Assembly (NCBI GenBank): GCA_029449235.1
Contig: JANATG010000019.1
Coordinates: forward strand, 620,001-684,000
Origin: Linnemannia schmuckeri
Taxonomy: Eukaryota > Mortierellomycota > Mortierellomycetes > Mortierellales > Mortierellaceae
Length of the DNA: 64,000 bases
Reading direction: 5' to 3'
Position 1 is the stretch's first letter. The number at the start of each line of letters is the position of its first letter. The translations under genes were made by a program, and so were the position numbers. Under the pieces are notes generated by a model. That model saw only the letters and a list, made by a program, of their open reading frames with translations, did no database searches and was not told the origin of the DNA. This document shows positions 11,701 to 20,765 of this stretch, piece by piece.

Positions 11701-12393
11701 CTGCAGATTGAGAATGCGGCGTCCAAGGTGAGCCGTGCCCGGATCCAGATCATGGCCCAAATCATCAACGAGCCTTGCTTCAACCAGCTCCGTACCAAAG
11801 AGCAGCTCGGATACCTTGTTTTCAGCGGCGTCCGCAAGCAAACTGGCGCCACTGGCCTTCGTTTCATTCTACAGTCGGAGCGCGATCCCGTGCACTTGGA
11901 GAGTCGTGTCGAGAGCTTTTTGGAGACCAGGATGAAGACGTATCTGGAGGAGATGAAGCCCGAGGAGTACGAGAAGCAGGTCAACTCGTTGATCCAGAGG
12001 AAACTTGAGAAAGACAAGAATCTCCGCACTGAGACGTACCGGTACTGGGGCCAGATTGTGTCGGGCTACTATGACTTTGATGAGCTTCAGGATGAGGTTG
12101 AGGAGATGAGACGGACAACGCTCGAGATGATGCGCGAGTTCTTCCAGACATCAATCTTACCCTCTGCTCGTAAGGCCAAGAAGCTCTCGGTCCATATTCA
12201 GTCGCAGAAGGTACCTGCGATTGCCACACCCCCAGCGCCCAAGGAAGGGGAGGCACCTGTGCAGAAGCAAGAGCCGGCCAAGTTGAGGGAAGGTACCATC
12301 ATGGTGGATGATGTGGTCGGGTTCAAGGCTGGACTTGAACTCAGCCGTGCGCCTTACCCCGTGGTTGATTTGCTTCGTTATTCCAAGTTGTAA
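8712..12393 (+). CDS. Insulin-degrading-enzyme-like M16 zinc metallopeptidase
   Basis: Clamshell peptidase of the insulysin/Ste23 family that degrades small peptides. Six exons: 8712-9059 (or from 8841), 9174-9657, 9781-9893, 10002-10343, 10446-10754 and 10855-12393, all joining in frame. The product is 1,001 residues from the ATG at 8841 or 1,044 from 8712. The inverted zinc motif HFLEH is at residues 81-85 (short form) and the AVDSEH segment carries the distal Glu ligand. GTGNLETLEE, DLTKEGL and the later NQLRTKEQLGYLVF stretches match the family along its whole length. The upstream 43 residues resemble a mitochondrial presequence (RSFSTT) and the C-terminus is YSKL, a canonical peroxisomal signal. 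The 8712 ATG could instead fall in a possible 52-bp 5' intron (about 8705-8755). Confidence 0.93.
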
Positions 12394-12661
12394 ACAGTAT
12401 CCGTAGAACTATCTTAGAATTATCTCTTTTTTTTTCTTCAAATATCAGGCCTTTTTATCTTTTGTCTGCGATATTCGTTCGGTTCTTAGGTTTCAATGGT
12501 CGAACTTGTTAATCTCGCTTCGTGGCAGAAGGGGAGGAGAGACTTCCTTTTAGTTCATCGCTTTATTTTAGTTAGACCGTGTGTAGGTCAGGAGAAAAAA
12601 AGGTGTATTTTCAAAAAAAGGCGTCCTGTCTGTCATTAGTCTTCCACCTCGCAAATTTTTC
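12394..12661. other. Convergent 3' flank between peptidase and secreted-protein genes
   Basis: Short AT-rich intergenic stretch holding the two facing 3' ends; nothing else seen. Confidence 0.4.
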
Positions 12662-12919
12662 TTATTCCCAGCAGCGAACTTTGCCATTGATCAGTCTGTT
12701 GCAGTGGTAGATAAAGTTGTTGTGAATCGAGGTTTGGTCGCATCCACAGGAGCCGCCGTCCCAGTTGCCGCCCGCAGCCTTGCAGGAATACTGGGTCTTT
12801 GTCTTACTCTCACCGCAGACGCACCAGTACGGCAGTGCGTCGACAGTTTGGGCGAAGCTGATAGCTACCATGAGAACGGCGAGCGTGAAAAAGATCAGGG
12901 ATGTGAGCTTGAAAGTCAT
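12662..12919 (-). CDS. Small secreted cysteine-rich protein, paralogue 1
   Basis: Product of 85 residues with a clear signal peptide (hydrophobic SLIFFTLAVLMVAISFA, likely cut near VDA-LP) and a mature domain of about 57 residues. The family pattern is W-C-V-C, then Cys after about 10-12 residues, then GNWDGGSCG, two spaced Cys and a terminal CW plus one residue. This copy has an extra Cys after SCG (GCD), giving seven. An acceptor AG lies directly before the ATG and a GTACCC donor at 13029 closes a 110-bp intron in the 5' UTR; a TATA-like TTTATAAA sits at about 13114-13123. It is the outermost member of the tandem minus-strand array. Function unknown; an apoplastic or effector-like role would be inference. 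Confidence 0.82.
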   Translation of the reverse strand: MTFKLTSLIFFTLAVLMVAISFAQTVDALPYWCVCGESKTKTQYSCKAAGGNWDGGSCGCDQTSIHNNFIYHCNRLINGKVRCWE

Positions 12920-13285
12920 CTAGAAGAGGTAGTAAAATTCGGAGAGCAATATAGTGAGCAGCCTTTCTTGCGGGTGATTAGAGATGAGGTGAAGGAGTAT
13001 GAAGAGAGTATGTAAAGGATGTAGGGTACCTTGTGGGTAAGTTCTTGTGATGGGGTGATTGATCGGAGATTGTTGTGGGGATGAAGTACTTTGAGAAGAG
13101 GGAGAAAGGAAAGGTTTATAAAGTCGTGGATACTCGGTAAACGGTTCAAGGCTATGGGGGCGTAGGATGGAGGAGGCGTTTTGTTTACTTCTTTGTGGTC
13201 TGACCTGCCATGACAGGAGGGCTGAGGAGTAAGGTCTTGGACTCAACAAGTTAGTAAAAGAAAATGCAATGCACGCCAAAAGCAA
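12920..13285 (-). promoter_or_regulatory. 5' UTR intron and promoter of secreted paralogue 1
   Basis: The sequence shows a GTACCC donor (13029) and a CTTCTAG acceptor abutting the ATG, with a TATA-like element about 200 bp upstream of the ATG. The same layout, intron ending at or within 6 nt of the ATG plus upstream TATA, is seen in the paralogues at 15.7, 16.3 and 17.7 kb. Confidence 0.55.
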
Positions 13286-13687
13286 AAAAGGAAAAAAAAA
13301 AAAAAAAAAAAATTAGCGAGAAAGGTGGTGGTGTTCCGCTGCTGCGCACCACTTCTGTTGTTGTCAACACTTTAAACTATTTTTTTTTGTGGCATCGGGC
13401 TGAAAAAAAAAAGTCAGGGGGCGATTTTCAGGGGTTTCTGTGCGACCCACACAATCAACTTCCAGGCGATTTTTCGCGTCTGGCGGAATCCACACGTTTA
13501 TCTTCTGTCGGGTAGCCAGTTTGACTTTTTTTTGATGCAAGCCATGGCAAAATCCTGGCTGAATGGAGGTGGCAAGAGGCCTGGGTTATTTTTCTCTCCC
13601 AAGTCAGTCAAATCTACTGCATTCATGGATTGCACAAGGTTCAGCAAACCAATGATTTCGAACGTGTCCATCACGTCCCCTTCGGCG

Positions 13688-13718
<31 letters not shown>

Positions 13719-14219
13719 GGCTTACAGCACTCTTCCTTCTCATCATTCTGATTTCTTCAATTGTAAGAGAAAGGGGGCTGAGATCGTACCTCGAAGGAAA
13801 TATACTTGATCAACCTCGCTCCAATAGAGGGTTTCAAACTTTGACATGGCCCATTTCAAATCGGAGCGTATTTTGTTGCACATCAGCCTTCGAGTGGTGT
13901 ATTGTGATGGCGCATTTCTCTCGTAGCGTATTTTGTTGCACGCCGCAACATGTCAGAATTTGATACCCTCTAATGAAAACGATCCGTACTGTTTGTTCAG
14001 GGACTAGGAGAATTTACAACATGGTTCTTAACCGATTCATCTGATATTGCCTCGTTGCTGTAGTATTCAAACACGCACCTTGAATGCTCATCTATCTACT
14101 TTACAAGCTCATTCATTTTATCGGTTGTTTTGTATCACGTTTAGACTTGTCAAAACGGGGTGAAGAACTCTCCACCAAGGATATATTATCCCCAACCTTT
14201 CAGTTCCCAGCATAGAGGA
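13286..14219. other. Intergenic region with homopolymers and a short tandem repeat
   Basis: Holds A-rich (13292-13312) and T-rich (13688-13716) runs. No gene is supported on either strand. Confidence 0.5.
13841..13945. repeat. Imperfect direct repeat, 60-bp period
   Basis: The 17-mer AGCGTATTTTGTTGCAC occurs at 13865-13881 and again at 13925-13941, and each copy is preceded by a similar ATGGC-CATTTC stretch. This suggests a two-copy tandem repeat with a 60-bp unit. Non-coding as far as I can see. Confidence 0.7.
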
Positions 14220-14447
14220 GGTGAGTTTTAAGGACAAACTAGAGAGTGTGGTAGCCCTAGTCTTGGTGTCAGCATCGGGTCCACAGAAGCCGCCGTCCCA
14301 GTTTCCGTGAACGCCATGGCAGAGTCTTTAGAGCTTGGGCATGTCGTTGCCACAGACACACTAAGTCGTGGCGTCGGCTGTGCTGCTCACAGTGACCATA
14401 ACGGTTGCGACAGCGAAGAGGATGAGGGATGAAATCTTGGAGGCCAT
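14220..14447 (-). pseudogene. Dead copy of the small secreted cysteine-rich family
   Basis: From the ATG at 14447 the frame reads a good signal peptide (SSLILFAVATVMVTVSSTADA) and then hits TAG at 14363-14361, exactly where paralogues have the Trp before CVC. CVCG follows in frame, a second stop TAA comes at 14330-14328, and then GNWDGGFCG is still readable. The 3' half has lost the last Cys pair and the CW terminus. A TATA-like element (14674-14683 on the minus strand) and a CTAG acceptor just before the ATG are retained. Both stops are internal, so this is a pseudogene rather than a shortened gene. Confidence 0.8.
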
Positions 14448-14967
14448 TTTTTCTAGGTGTTAGAAGTAAGTAAATGAATGGGAACGTTAGCGTGAATTAT
14501 AGCTGCCATGCGCTATGGATGCTGTGAAGTGGGCGGTGACTTCATCTTGTGAGGGGTCTTTGTGTATGTGGTTGTGTAGTTTATGTTTTCTCGATGAGAT
14601 AATGAGGAAAAGATGAGGGAAAGAGAGCCCTGTAATAAACCTTTTCATGGATGCCAAGTAGCCAAGCGCAATGTGTATATAGAACAGCCTTAATTGCCTT
14701 TTGGCGTCAGATAACGTCACGCTAGCTAAGAGAGAAGACTTGCTGCTATTATTATTGCTGTTGAAGGAAGTAGGGATGTGAATTTTCTACCACGGTTTTT
14801 TTGTTGTCTGGATGGAGAGTTATTTTACCGGTTTAGCCGCCAGGCGTGGATTTGGTTCTGTCCTTGCCAGAACTCAATTCGATTCATGCACGCCGTTAAC
14901 AGCTGCCTGACGATAATAATGCCCTTCTCATTAAAGCCGAAAATTCAAAACTCAAGGAAGTGGTACT

Positions 14968-15044
14968 GCTCTCTCTCTCTCTCTCTCTCTTTCTCTATCT
15001 CTTTCTCTCTCTCTCTTTCTCTATCTCTTTCTCTCTCTCTCTGC
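14968..15044. repeat. CT microsatellite
   Basis: Long (CT)n tract with occasional TTTCTATCT interruptions forming a second-order repeat. Confidence 0.9.
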
Positions 15045-15419
15045 TATGTATTCTCACGCTTGTCCTTTCCACAGCCGATTATTCTTCCGTCTCCTTCCCT
15101 GATTTTCGAATTTTGTGCATCGAAGGGGGCTGAGAAGAAAATTTCCATTTCTATTTATTGATCAGGAACCAACCAACCCCGATGCAAACGATCTGTACCC
15201 CTTGACCTTCATCAAGGACGGAGCGCATTTTTTTCGCAACTGTTCATTCGATTGACCCTCTCTTAATTATTTTTTGTATATTTTTATTTTCCACGCACTT
15301 AAATGCGCGTAATATTTTTTTGAGTCAGCTCGGGAGAGAAAAAAGATGAAAAGAGTTGATCGAACACAGGTGAAGGACAAGCGGTACTGGCCTCCTCGCT
15401 TCTCTCCAGTCTCCAATCT

Positions 15420-15683
15420 CTAATTCCAACAACGAGGCTGCTGAGCCAAGAGCCTACAAGCAGCCCAGAAGGAGTTGTTCTGAGTGTCAGTGGTGATCCC
15501 ACAGGAGCCTCCATCCCAGTTGGCGCCGACGGATTGGCAGGCCCGTCTGGTCTTGTCGGCGTTGTTGCCGCAGACACACCAGATGGGCAATGTGGCATCG
15601 GCGACGGTGTTAGCACTGCTGCTCATTACAAACATGAGGGTTGCGACGGTGAGGAGAATGAGAGACGAGGTCTTGAAAGTCAT
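15420..15683 (-). CDS. Small secreted cysteine-rich protein, paralogue 2
   Basis: Product of 87 residues: signal peptide (SSLILLTVATLMFVMSSSA, cut near ADA) and a mature domain WCVCGNN...AC...ANWDGGSCG...AC...RCWN with six Cys. The N-terminus MTFKTSSLIL is close to paralogue 1 and to the pseudogene at 14.4 kb. A 97-bp 5' UTR intron (GTAAGT at 15784, acceptor CTAG at 15688) ends 4 nt before the ATG; a strong TATA (TTTTATATAA on the minus strand, 15851-15860) lies further upstream. No further domain is visible. The six-Cys spacing suggests three disulfides; that is inference. Confidence 0.85.
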   Translation of the reverse strand: MTFKTSSLILLTVATLMFVMSSSANTVADATLPIWCVCGNNADKTRRACQSVGANWDGGSCGITTDTQNNSFWAACRLLAQQPRCWN

Positions 15684-16024
15684 TGTTCTAGCTCTGCATA
15701 CGTGGAAAAAATGGTAGATGGATGTCAGTGTGGGCGTGAAACTGATCGCAAGGGTAGTAGGGCTACACAGACCGACTTACTTACTTTGCTATGGGTTGGG
15801 AGATCGTTGTGAGGATTTTGATAGAAGAATAATAGAAAGTAATGCTATCTTTATATAAAAATCCTTTCGATCAGTGGTACGTTGTTTGTCAGAGCAAAGA
15901 TAGGTATGAAGAGTGAAGAGGCAGTCGACTGAAATGCACTAAGCATACATGTTAGCGATACGCGCTCGAGAGTGTGTAATAAGATGGAAATAAGTCGCAC
16001 ATGAAATAACGTGTTTATTTTTCG

Positions 16025-16998
16025 TTACTTTGAAGTAGGGAAATAGAATTGAAAGAATTTTCTAGTTCCAGCAGTGCAACTGGTGCTTAGAGTCCTTGGC
16101 ATTCTTGCACCAGTAAGAAAAGCGGTTGTAGGATTCCTGTTTATCCATGCCGCAAGAGCCACCGTCAAAGTTGCCACGGGCCAAGGCGGGCTGGCAGAGG
16201 ACGCGGGTATAGTCAACATTGTCGCAGACACACCAGATGGGGAGTTTTTGAGCCTCGACTTGATGCATGCCCATGGCGACCAGGAGCATGGCGAAGGCCA
16301 GGACGATGAGGTGTGTGACCTTGAAGGACATCTGTTGTGAACAAAGGAAGGGTGAGACGTTAATGGTTATTGAGTATGGACTTGTATGAGGAGTTGTTGG
16401 AGTTAGAGAGAGAAGTATGTGTACGTACCCTGAGTGGAATTGGAGTGGAGGTTGTTGTTGTTGGTGACAGTAGTAGAAAGAGAGAAAGAGAAGAGAACAG
16501 GCGTACCTTATATACATCGTATCAGGAAGATTGAAAGGACTGCATTTCAAGACTTGACGGAATACATCCCGACAACGACAAAAAAAAATAGCGCGTTGTC
16601 TTATGAAACGAGGGTGCTTGCGCGAACGACATGTTTGGTTTATTGGCCAAAATATCGTATTTTTTATTTTATCAAGATAACCGACAGAGCGGGCTGAGAA
16701 GTGAGAGAGACAGCCGGGGCTTATGAATATCACGTCGGTACAAACCAATGTAGAATGTCATTTTGGTTCAACGGTCTGCGAATCATGCTCATGAGATTTT
16801 TTTTTACCTTGAAATCGGACCCTGCCGATTCGAATCTCAGGAAATTCGCGCACATTCGGGGCGTAAAAAGTCTGTAGACCTCCATCTCGATCAGTATTCT
16901 TTCCTCACTGCTTTGTCTTATCATGTACCAATTCAAAGCTGTACATGTACCATAGACGTAGTGTTAAACATACATCCACCAGTTCAGCGTTACTGCAC
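16025..16998. repeat. Tandem duplication, copy A
   Basis: Matches 17390-18360 across the coding region, 5' UTR intron, promoter and about 400 bp of upstream non-coding sequence. Shared landmarks include GGGCTGAGAAGTGAGA at about 16690 and 18040, AATCTCAGG followed by GCGCACA at about 16835 and 18200, and AACATACATCCAC at about 16968 and 18340. Divergence is low in the gene and higher upstream. Confidence 0.8.
16062..16331 (-). CDS. Small secreted cysteine-rich protein, paralogue 3
   Basis: Product of 89 residues beginning MSFKVTHLIVLAFAMLLVAM, with a signal peptide probably cut near VEA. The mature domain is WCVCDNVDYTRVLCQPALAR, then GNFDGGSCG, then two more Cys and CWN, six Cys in all. It is nearly identical to paralogue 4 and arose by the visible tandem duplication. 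The frame is open upstream to 16748, but that stretch is promoter and 5' UTR: an acceptor AG abuts this ATG, the donor GTACGT is at 16428 (97-bp intron), and TATATAAGG lies at about 16505-16513. Function unknown. Confidence 0.85.
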   Translation of the reverse strand: MSFKVTHLIVLAFAMLLVAMGMHQVEAQKLPIWCVCDNVDYTRVLCQPALARGNFDGGSCGMDKQESYNRFSYWCKNAKDSKHQLHCWN

Positions 16999-17165
16999 AT
17001 CGAGATGCGCTGACAGATTGGCAGGCCTGTCTGGGCTTGATGGTGTCCTTTCCACAGACACACTAAGCGAGTAGAGCAGCGTCAACAATGGTGCCAGGGC
17101 TGCTTCTCAGCACGATTACGACGGCGGCGACTGAGAGGAGGATGCGATAGGAGAGCTTGAAGCGC
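16985..17165 (-). pseudogene. Truncated dead copy of the small secreted cysteine-rich family
   Basis: On the minus strand the signal-peptide region reads FKLSYRILLSVAAVVIVL but has no ATG (the expected start is CGC). After the signal-peptide region comes TAG at 17065-17063 in the position of the conserved Trp, directly followed by CVCGKD and a third Cys (RQAC). Similarity then ends before the GN-DGGSCG block. It lies between the two copies of the tandem duplication. Confidence 0.75.
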
Positions 17166-17389
17166 TGTAAGAGACTTTTTGATGAGACAAAAATACGAAG
17201 AAAATGCCAAGTTATACAAACAGGCTTTATCCCGAAGCGTGTTCTTTTATCGAAGCATAAGCAATGTTGCGAAGAGTAAAAGAAACGTTGTTTTTAATAA
17301 AAAAAAATACATATCAGTGAGGGAATGTACAGAGACGAGATATGTTTGAATGTGAAGCATTATTTATTTTTTGTTGTCATTGATATAGA
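17166..17389. other. AT-rich spacer between duplicated blocks
   Basis: No gene seen; contains short A-rich runs and separates the truncated pseudogene from the second duplicated block. Confidence 0.4.
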
Positions 17390-18360
17390 GGAGTGGAATG
17401 AGCGGACGCTTGTTTTTAGTTCCAGCAGTGCAACTGGTGCTTGGAGTCCTTGGCGTTCTTGCAGAGGTCGACGAAACGGGTGTAAGAGTTGTACTTGTCC
17501 AAACCGCAAGAGCCGCCGTCAAAGTTGCCACGGGCCAAGGCGGGCTGGCAGAGGACGCGGGTATAGTCAACATTGTCGCAGACACACCAGATGGGGATCT
17601 GTTGGGCTTCGGCCTGGTGAGCGCTCATGGCGACCAGGAGCATGGCAAAGGCCAAGGCGATGAGGTGAGTGATCTTGAAGGACATCTATCAAGAGCGGCG
17701 GCAAGTTTGAGAGGTTAGTGGCTATTGAGCAGGGATGAACATGGCGAGTTGCGTGAGGTTTTTAGAGCGAGAGGCTGGAAGTACCTTGAGTGGATTTAGA
17801 GCGAAGGCTGTTGCTAGAGACTGTGATTGGATGAAGAGGAAGAAAAAAAGGTCGGACGCTCCTTTTATACATAGTCCTGAGGTCATTGAAAAGGACCGCA
17901 AGTCAAGCCTTGACTGAACTGTACTCGACGACAGTGGAGGCACAACACGTTATCTAACTGAGCGAAAGTTACTTATGAAAATGACATGGTGTATTGACTA
18001 CAAGTCGTGTCTCCTATTTTACTACGATAACCGATAGATCGGGCTGAGAAGTGAGAAAGACAGTTGGGGCTGATGAACGACGGCGTCGGTTAAACTGCTT
18101 GATCTCCCGTTTGTGCCACAAAACGCTCATGGCCATTGTTTTAAAAGGTAATTCGTGCTCAAGTGATTTTTGTCCGGAAATGGGACCCGTCAATTTGAAT
18201 CTCAGGTAATTTGCGCACACACGGGGCGCATAAAAGAAAAGTCAGTACGCGTCCATTTTAATCTTAATTCTTTCCTCAATGCCTTGTTCTCGTCAGACCC
18301 TGCTGACAATGAAAAGAGGTCCTATCGCCATCGGGTAAAACATACATCCACAAGTTCAAC
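17390..18360. repeat. Tandem duplication, copy B
   Basis: Second copy of the block at 16025-16998, containing paralogue 4, its 5' UTR intron, promoter and upstream sequence. It ends with AACATACATCCACAAGTTCAA immediately 3' of TAF6. Confidence 0.8.
17416..17685 (-). CDS. Small secreted cysteine-rich protein, paralogue 4
   Basis: Product of 89 residues and the closest relative of paralogue 3. The signal peptide is HLIALAFAMLLVAMSA, cut near AEA. The mature domain WCVCDNVDYTRVLCQPALAR is identical to paralogue 3, as are GNFDGGSCG and the last residues (NAKDSKHQLHCWN). Differences are concentrated between the fourth and fifth Cys (DKYNSYTRFVDL here, DKQESYNRFSYW there), which could mean diversification in one loop. 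A 99-bp 5' UTR intron (GTACTT at 17784, GATAG abutting the ATG) and a TATA (GTATAAAAGG, minus strand, 17861-17870) are present. Confidence 0.85.
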   Translation of the reverse strand: MSFKITHLIALAFAMLLVAMSAHQAEAQQIPIWCVCDNVDYTRVLCQPALARGNFDGGSCGLDKYNSYTRFVDLCKNAKDSKHQLHCWN

Positions 18361-18413
18361 GCCAAGGCATATCAGGGTAAAAGCTTGTTTATTTATATGT
18401 TGTGTCCAATCAC

Positions 18414-20566
18414 TTAGCAGGTCTCGATCACTGCAACGACGCCAGCGAGGTTCTGCTGAGTGGCTTCCTCACGCAAGAGGTTCCTGGCCAGCAGTGGGCC
18501 GATGGCAACTGTCAGAGGCTCCTGAAGACCTTCTGCTGTCTGTACATCCTTAGCCACATACTTCTGCTTCTCTGTCTCGCTCCTGATCAACGACCGCAAA
18601 CCAATCTACATAATTCAACAAGAAGTATTCCATGGTATGTTAGAAAAATAATGTGCGCTAGCGGGCTAGTAAGTTATGACAACATGATATCAAGGATGGC
18701 GTGTTCTTACCAGGAGCGCTTCCAGACAGTGAGAGGCCTCATTCTTTCGGATAGTCGATGCAATATCGCCTTCAATTTCCATAAAGCTGCCTTCCCGGTC
18801 TTGCCCATCCACCAACAGTTCCGATTCAATGATGGTCGAGTATGTCTTCAAGTTGGGAACAACAAGGGTCTTAAACACCTCGTTGCCCATACGGGTCAGT
18901 CCAAGGATCGCACCATAGTGAGTTGTCAGAGGCTTCTCGGGATCCAAGAAGGCGCGAAGCAACGTCCTGGTGACTCGGGGTTGGAGTGTGTGGTAAGAGG
19001 CGCCGTATTTGTTGCAGATCAAGAGCAAGATATCGGTAGCAGTCGATCGTAATGCCCAATGATCTTCCTGTGGTGATTCGCCCAGTCGCTTGCCGACCAC
19101 ACATGTCAAGATCGTAGGCATAAGTTGGTGGAGCTACATTTGGAAAAGTATTTCGTGAACAATGCATTAGTTCGTACGATACCACAGGTTTACAACTGTT
19201 ACTCCACCAATAGCTAATATCCAGATGATTCATACGTATGGTTCGACAAAGAGGTTGTCGTTATCGAGGATGGCGCGGACCATGGCCATCATAGACTCAA
19301 GAACTGGCAAGTTCCTTGTGTTTTGTGTGACCTAATGAGCGCAACCAAAAAATCCAAGTTAGCCTCCTGAAACAACAACTTCGTGGGTATAATCGTCAGA
19401 ATCCTGAACATCTCCGCAGTATGTGTGCTTGCCTTCTCAGCAACAAGTTGCACAAAGTAGGGGAGCAACTGATGCAATCCTGGATCGTTCTGCAAACTAC
19501 TGATACCGGTCGCCCGAAGAACCTCATCCTGGCTCAGAACAGCGCTGACAATGCGCTCATAGTACATCTGCAACTCTTTCGAGAGCACATGCTTGACTAA
19601 GGGTTTGATCTCTGCTCCGTTGCTGCTATTAGCGTTGTTCGCTTGTTGGCTGTTGGCGGCATTGGCAGTGTTGCTGAGGGGGCCGTTAGATCCTGGCTTG
19701 ATTCCTGGAATGACTGGCTGTGTTGCGGTAGCTGATGGGTCGAGTTTGATGCGCTTGTTGAACAAATCTGCTTTGGCGTCGATGGGCGTTGGGTTCTGAG
19801 GGATTGCAGGTTGAACCCCCTCAATAGCAAGCCAGTGAGCTAAATAGTTGGATTGATTGAATCATTGGTGAGGGTCGAGCGAGAATACGAATACGCATCA
19901 CAGACCAAATATAAGCTTGTCAAGTGCCTGAATACATACCGGTGTAGGTAACGTCCAAGGGGACTTTGGGAAGAGGTGCGCTGAGGATGGTTTCAAAGTC
20001 GAGTTCTTCGTCCTCGACAAAGAAGAGCTCGGTCGTTCCGGTGGCGCTGGATCCGACAGTTGTCCTCCTGAATCGCGTAGGATCTGCCGAGCTGAATCCG
20101 TAAAGTGGCTAAATATCATCACAACAAGCAAGTATGAAATGAATAAGTACTCCATGGACGTTGCCCTGGCTCGCCTCTCCTGGCTGTTGCATGTTTGCTA
20201 CTACTAACAAAAAAGAAGTCTTCGTACTTCAACATTACGGACTCGGAGGGCGTTGTTGATATCGTCTACAGTGAGTTTTGTCCGCTTGCCGTGGCGCATA
20301 AACTTCATGGCTTCCTGTACAATCTCATGGATACGGTATTCGACATCCTGTGCCAGCGACGTTGCGACGTCGTCCTTGAGGTTAGGAATGCCGACGGACT
20401 CGGCAATATCCTGTTGTTCATCCATTCAAACAAAACAAAGTAATAGCCATCGTGTTAATTGGGTGCTTCACGGGTATGTGCTGTCTTCCTGCAAGTTGCT
20501 AGCTAATCCTGCGCGTGAGTTTGTATGTGTGCCTGCCTTGATGGTTGAGGACGGAAAGGTGCTCAT
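18414..20566 (-). CDS. TAF6: TFIID subunit 6 (TAF6), histone-fold protein
   Basis: Core subunit of TFIID; TAF6 pairs with TAF9 through its histone fold. Seven exons: 20566-20537, 20410-20228, 20108-19940, 19839-19433, 19331-19236, 19133-18711 and 18605-18414, totalling 499 residues. Exon 1 encodes MSTFPSSTIK and exon 2 the histone fold (DIAESVGIPNLKDDVATSLA onward, KFMRHGKRTKLTVDDINNAL). The linker carries PLYGFSS, PLPKVPLDVTYT and AHWLAIEGVQPAIP, and the C-terminal HEAT-like TAF6C domain includes YLHQLMPTILTCVV and HWALRSTATDILL. All are diagnostic. Introns 1 and 4 appear to start with GC rather than GT (see findings). An alternative start at 20425 (MDEQQDIAES) would avoid intron 1 but loses the conserved FPSSTIK. 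Confidence 0.93.
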
Positions 20567-20765
20567 GGTCGCCGATGTTGTTATGTTGATTGCGAGTGAA
20601 AGGAAGCGAAAGGAGAGCTGATTTCAAAAAAGGGCGATTCCAATACCGAACCTCAACCAAATGGGTGATGTGACGGTCGATTTTTGTGTTTTCACTTCTT
20701 TACCGCTACAAAGCGCCATCACTCCCTCCTTTTTAGCACTTTAGACATTCATCAACAACGCCACC
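20567..20765. promoter_or_regulatory. Divergent promoter between TAF6 and the unknown gene at 20.8 kb
   Basis: Only 199 bp separate the two opposed start codons, so both promoters must lie here. It includes a GTTGTTATGTTGATTG stretch and a CT-rich segment on the plus side. No specific site is claimed. Confidence 0.5.

Noticed and set aside
14968..15044. CRISPR-like or satellite repeat
   Set aside because: Simple CT microsatellite without spacers.
16770..16850. tRNA-like GATTCGAATC segment
   Set aside because: The T-arm-like motif is present, but no acceptor stem or anticodon arm can be formed around it; the paralogous block at 18.2 kb has changed it to AATTTGAATC, which an active tRNA would not allow.
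12662..17685. X8/CBM43 identity for the Cys-rich family
   Set aside because: Both begin with WCV, but the rest of the Cys spacing and the GN-DGGSCG core do not fit X8, so the name is not supported.
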